Of a stretch of DNA of 64,000 nucleotides, positions 61,260 to 64,000 are shown in pieces; within the stretch, counting starts at the first letter, position 1, and every line of letters starts with the position of its first letter. The DNA is taken from positions 1 to 64,000 of the forward strand of contig NZ_FNOV01000013.1 in assembly GCF_900107135.1 (NCBI RefSeq), read 5' to 3'. The position numbers were made by a program, and so were the translations under genes. Under the pieces are notes generated by a model that was not told where the DNA came from, searched no databases, and saw only the letters and a list, made by a program, of their open reading frames with translations. Source of the stretch: Hymenobacter psychrophilus. GTDB taxonomy: Bacteria; Bacteroidota; Bacteroidia; Cytophagales; Hymenobacteraceae.

Positions 61260-61934
61260 ATGAACCAGTTCGTTTTTCGCATTGCGGCCATTTTGGCCCT
61301 GTTGTTGGTAATGCTGGGTGCTCCTGCCGCCCAGGCTCAGAAGTTCGGCTATGTCGATTCCGAGTTTATTCTCGGCAAGATGCCGGCCTATGTGCAGGCC
61401 CAGCAGGAACTGAACACGCTGGCTGCTAACTGGCAGAAGGATCTGGAAAACCAGAAAGCGGAACTAGACAAGCTACATCGGAATTATCAGGCCGAAGAAG
61501 TCGTTCTGACAGAAACAATGAAGAAAAAGCGCCAGGATGAGATTCTGGCCAAGGAGCAGGAAATCAAAACCAACACCAACAAGATTTTCGGTTACGAGGG
61601 GCAGTTGTTCCGCAAACGGCAGGAACTGACCAAGCCGGTGCAGGACATCGTGTTTGAGTCTATCGAGAAAGTGGCCAAGAAAAAGCAATTGGCCATTGTG
61701 TTCGATAAATCCGGTGACCTGACCATGCTGTATACCAACCCTGTACACGACTACACCGAATTTGTGCTTGAGGAGTTAGGTTTGGCTTCACCCGAAGCCA
61801 ACCAGCCTGGCCAGAAGGGCCCGGTGAAAACCGTTACGCCCCCCAGCACTCCAGCCGGTGATGTTCCTCCGGCCGAAACCGACGAGCCGGCCCCACGCCG
61901 GCCCGCGGCTCGCCCGGCAAGCCGAAAAAAGTAA
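61260..61934 (+). CDS. OmpH/Skp-family periplasmic chaperone (first copy)
   Basis: The 224-residue protein has a signal peptide (about 1-26, ending APAAQAQ) and the OmpH N-terminal strand KFGYVDSEFILGKMP. A long charged helical hairpin (about 45-145) follows, then VAKKKQLAIVFDKSGDLTML, as in Skp. The C-terminal tail is Pro/Arg-rich and probably disordered. Skp-like proteins hold unfolded barrels on the way to BamA. It lies 42 bp after bamA and 46 bp before a second copy. Confidence 0.92.
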   Translation: MNQFVFRIAAILALLLVMLGAPAAQAQKFGYVDSEFILGKMPAYVQAQQELNTLAANWQKDLENQKAELDKLHRNYQAEEVVLTETMKKKRQDEILAKEQEIKTNTNKIFGYEGQLFRKRQELTKPVQDIVFESIEKVAKKKQLAIVFDKSGDLTMLYTNPVHDYTEFVLEELGLASPEANQPGQKGPVKTVTPPSTPAGDVPPAETDEPAPRRPAARPASRKK

Positions 61935-61980
61935 CTTTGTGCAAACTCTCTGACTTTTTCCTTTTTTGATGACGACCACC

Positions 61981-62604
61981 ATGAACAAAATTCGCATTGC
62001 CCTGGCTGTTGCCGCTCTTACCTTCACTACCGCTACCGCTTCGCTGGCTCAGGCCCCGCTGAAAATCGGTTACACCAGCGTGGAGTACGTGCTGTCCCAG
62101 ATGCCCGAAAGCAAGCAGATTGAGTCGCAGCTGAAAGATTACAGCACCCAGCTCAAAAACCAGCTCGACACGAAGTACGCCGAGTACCAGAGCAAGGGCG
62201 AAGCCTTCCAGAAAGGGGCCGCCACGATGCCTGACCCCGTGCGGGCCGACAAGCAGAAGGAACTGCAGAACCTGCAGCAGTCTATCCAGGAATTCCAGCA
62301 GAGCGCCGAAACGTCGTTGCAGCAAAAGCAGCAGACGCTGCTTAAGCCGGCTCTCGATAAGTTGCAGCAGACCATTGATGCCGTCGCTACCGAGAACGGT
62401 TTCACATATGTTCTCAACTCCGACGGTGCCAGCCCGGTGCTGTTGCATGGTCCTAAAGAAGGTGACATCTCGGATTTGGTGCTGAAGAAGATGGGCATTA
62501 CGCCCGGTGCCGCCGCTGCCACCAAGGTAACTACGCCTGCTGCCCCAGCTGCTTCGGCAGTGCCCGCCGCAACCACTAAAACCAAGACTAAAACCAAGAA
62601 GTAG
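61981..62604 (+). CDS. OmpH/Skp-family periplasmic chaperone (second copy)
   Basis: The protein (about 207 residues) begins MNKIRIALAVAALTFTTATA, a signal peptide. The OmpH strand KIGYTSVEYVLSQMPESKQI, a helical hairpin rich in Gln and Lys (about 45-135), and GFTYVLNSDGASPVLLHG follow. The C-terminus is an Ala/Pro/Thr tail ending in Lys-Thr repeats. An ATG four codons upstream (61969) is an alternative. It is a paralogue of the preceding gene; tandem copies are usual in Bacteroidota. Confidence 0.92.
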   Translation: MNKIRIALAVAALTFTTATASLAQAPLKIGYTSVEYVLSQMPESKQIESQLKDYSTQLKNQLDTKYAEYQSKGEAFQKGAATMPDPVRADKQKELQNLQQSIQEFQQSAETSLQQKQQTLLKPALDKLQQTIDAVATENGFTYVLNSDGASPVLLHGPKEGDISDLVLKKMGITPGAAAATKVTTPAAPAASAVPAATTKTKTKTKK

Positions 62605-62734
62605 GCGCTCCGGCGAATCTCCTTATGGCTTCATCTGCGCAGCCGGGGCTTTTGCCCCGGCTGTTGCCGTTTGCCACAACGCCACGCCCTCTGTACGGGC
62701 GCACCGGTTTCCGGCTCACCCATTTTTCCGCTAT

Positions 62735-63844
62735 ATGGCAGACTTGGAAGAAGAATTACCCGCATACCGTGCCCAGCCATCCATGCCCGCCAACTTGCCC
62801 GCTGGGGAGCCGGACGACGAGGATGACCAGGACGAAAGCGAAGGGGGCGACGAGTTGTATGAGCACCACCGAATTCATGCCAACCGCAAGCAGGAACTGC
62901 TGCGGCTGGATAAGTTTCTGCTCCAACGCATTCCCAAAACCTCGCGTACCCGCATCCAGAACGCTATTCTGGCCGGATCGGTACGAGTAAACGAGCGGGC
63001 TGTGAAGTCCAACTACCGTGTAAAGCCCCTTGATTTGATAACGGTAACGTTGCCCGAGCCGCCACGCGAGTTCAAGGTAACGCCCGAGCCTATGGACCTC
63101 GACATCCGTTACGAGGACTCGGAGTTGTTGTTGGTTAATAAACCCGCCGGGCTGGTGGTGCATCCGGCGTTCGGCCACTGGCAGGGCACGCTGGTAAACG
63201 GGCTGGCCCACCACCTAGCCAGCCTGCCCACCGGCCGCAACGGCGAAGTGCGCCCCGGTCTGGTGCATCGTATCGACAAAGACACATCGGGTTTGCTGGT
63301 TATTGGCAAATCGGAGTACGCCATGACGTATTTGTCGAACCAGTTCTTTCACCACACCATCGAGCGAACCTACCTGGCGCTGGTATGGGGCGTGCCCGCC
63401 GAAGCGCAAGGGACCATCAGCACCAACATCGGCCGCAGCATCAAGGACCGGAAGGTGCAGGCTGTGTTTCCCTTTGAAGGGGAATACGGCCGCACGGCCG
63501 TTACGCACTACAAGGTGCTGCAATCCTTCGGGCAGGTGGCGTTGGTGCAGTGCAACCTTGAAACCGGCCGCACCCACCAGATCCGGGTACACATGAAGCA
63601 CATCGGCCACCCACTGTTTGGCGATGCTACCTATGGCGGCGACCGGGTAGTATACGGGCAGCGCACGGGCGCCTATAAGGCCTTTGCTGAGAAAGCCCTG
63701 ACGCTGCTTCCCCGGCAGGCACTGCACGCCAAATCGTTGGGTTTCGAGCACCCTATCAGCCGAGAATTCATGCAGTTTGAAGCCGAGCTACCAGTTGATT
63801 TTGCAACTGTGCTATCATTATGGGAGCAGCATGCTGAGTCGTAG
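62735..63844 (+). CDS. RluD-family large-subunit pseudouridine synthase
   Basis: The 369-residue enzyme starts with an acidic extension (about 1-45) of low complexity. An S4 RNA-binding domain (about 52-110, ELLRLDKFLLQRIPKTSRTR) leads to the RluA/RluD catalytic domain. It has VNKPAGLVVHPAFGHWQGTL, the catalytic Asp in RPGLVHRIDKDTSGLLVIGK, and RTHQIRVHMKHIGHPLFGD. RluD modifies helix 69 of 23S rRNA; that target is inferred from the S4 fusion. It ends at a strong bidirectional hairpin. Confidence 0.93.
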   Translation: MADLEEELPAYRAQPSMPANLPAGEPDDEDDQDESEGGDELYEHHRIHANRKQELLRLDKFLLQRIPKTSRTRIQNAILAGSVRVNERAVKSNYRVKPLDLITVTLPEPPREFKVTPEPMDLDIRYEDSELLLVNKPAGLVVHPAFGHWQGTLVNGLAHHLASLPTGRNGEVRPGLVHRIDKDTSGLLVIGKSEYAMTYLSNQFFHHTIERTYLALVWGVPAEAQGTISTNIGRSIKDRKVQAVFPFEGEYGRTAVTHYKVLQSFGQVALVQCNLETGRTHQIRVHMKHIGHPLFGDATYGGDRVVYGQRTGAYKAFAEKALTLLPRQALHAKSLGFEHPISREFMQFEAELPVDFATVLSLWEQHAES

Positions 63845-63874
63845 ATGACTCGCCGGCATGCAGACTGCAAAGCA

Positions 63875-63908
63875 AAAAAAGCCCGCTACCGAAGTAGCGG
63901 GCTTTTTT
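63875..63908. terminator. bidirectional intrinsic terminator after rluD
   Basis: AAAAAAGCCCGCTAC (63875-63889) pairs perfectly with GTAGCGGGCTTTTTT around CGAA. It serves the pseudouridine synthase and the convergent gene at the window edge. Confidence 0.93.
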
Positions 63909-63937
63909 GAGTCCTGCAGGCAGGGTAGTGTTACATC

Positions 63938-64000
63938 TTACTTCCGCCGGGCCGGAGCCTTGGCGGGCTTGGTAATGGCCTCTACTGCCGTCTTGGCCTG
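63938..64000 (-). CDS. C-terminal end of a Lys/Ala/Pro-rich protein (cut by window edge)
   Basis: The last 63 bases, read on the minus strand, give QAKTAVEAITKPAKAPARRK and a stop. The basic Lys/Ala/Pro tail is like the ends of HU-type or histone-H1-like DNA-binding proteins, but 20 residues are too few to decide. It converges on the pseudouridine synthase gene and lies 30 bases from the shared terminator. Confidence 0.6.
   Translation of the reverse strand, partial: QAKTAVEAITKPAKAPARRK

Overview
The window looks like chromosomal DNA of a high-GC member of the Bacteroidota, most likely Hymenobacter or a close relative (Cytophagales). The support is a set of lineage-typical families (DUF5686, DUF4230, DUF4834 and DUF6089 proteins, a MurF-Alr fusion, a flotillin-like FloA, OmpA/PD40 proteins), the near absence of Shine-Dalgarno sites, and several copies of the Bacteroidota -7 promoter element TAnnTTTG. 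The species call is inference; no 16S gene is present.

Layout. 1-660: right end of an IS5-type element that cut an outer-membrane protein gene. 660-9590: low-complexity lipoprotein, proS, GreA/B-like factor, NfeD-like protein, floA, a large OmpA/PD40 protein and a 2-oxoglutarate/Fe(II) oxygenase. 9770-21130: chromate transporter, the 2-oxoglutarate dehydrogenase genes (sucA, sucB, then lpdA after a truncated haemoglobin, an EamA exporter and an M1 aminopeptidase). 21200-22450: a low-GC accessory segment behind the 3' end of a tRNA-Thr gene. 22580-33000: FkbM methyltransferase, DUF4834, DUF5686, recX, DUF4230, a GT-C-like membrane protein, an ACC-deaminase-like PLP enzyme and YfhO. 33075-38660: murF-alr, then a decay zone (TonB-receptor remnant and an alpha/beta hydrolase broken by a stop and a frameshift), then an OmpA lipoprotein. 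38830-49860: CarboxypepD_reg protein, feoAB, RsmI-like methyltransferase, hydrolase, TPR histidine kinase, membrane protein, selD-mnmH and pdxJ. 50000-63850: yqeY, cvpA, trpG/pabA, hydrolase, CBS protein, a small BamA-like protein, nadK, two DUF6089 barrels, uppS, bamA, two OmpH/Skp chaperones and an RluD-type pseudouridine synthase. The last 63 bases hold the basic C-terminus of another gene.

How the genes work together. The right third is an envelope-biogenesis block: UppS makes the undecaprenyl carrier, BamA inserts barrels and Skp-like proteins chaperone them. SucA, SucB and Lpd form one TCA-cycle complex. SelD and MnmH form a complete selenouridine tRNA pathway. FeoA and FeoB import ferrous iron.

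Most unusual structure. No defence island, CRISPR array or prophage was seen. What stands out is the intergenic DNA. At least five different inverted-repeat families sit at gene ends. At three convergent gene pairs (floA/OmpA, sucB/haemoglobin, OmpA-lipoprotein/CarboxypepD) an intrinsic terminator is nested inside a longer outer inverted repeat, and the repeat family differs at each site. One of these families is also found in frame inside the sucB linker. A perfect 76-bp-arm palindrome precedes lpdA.
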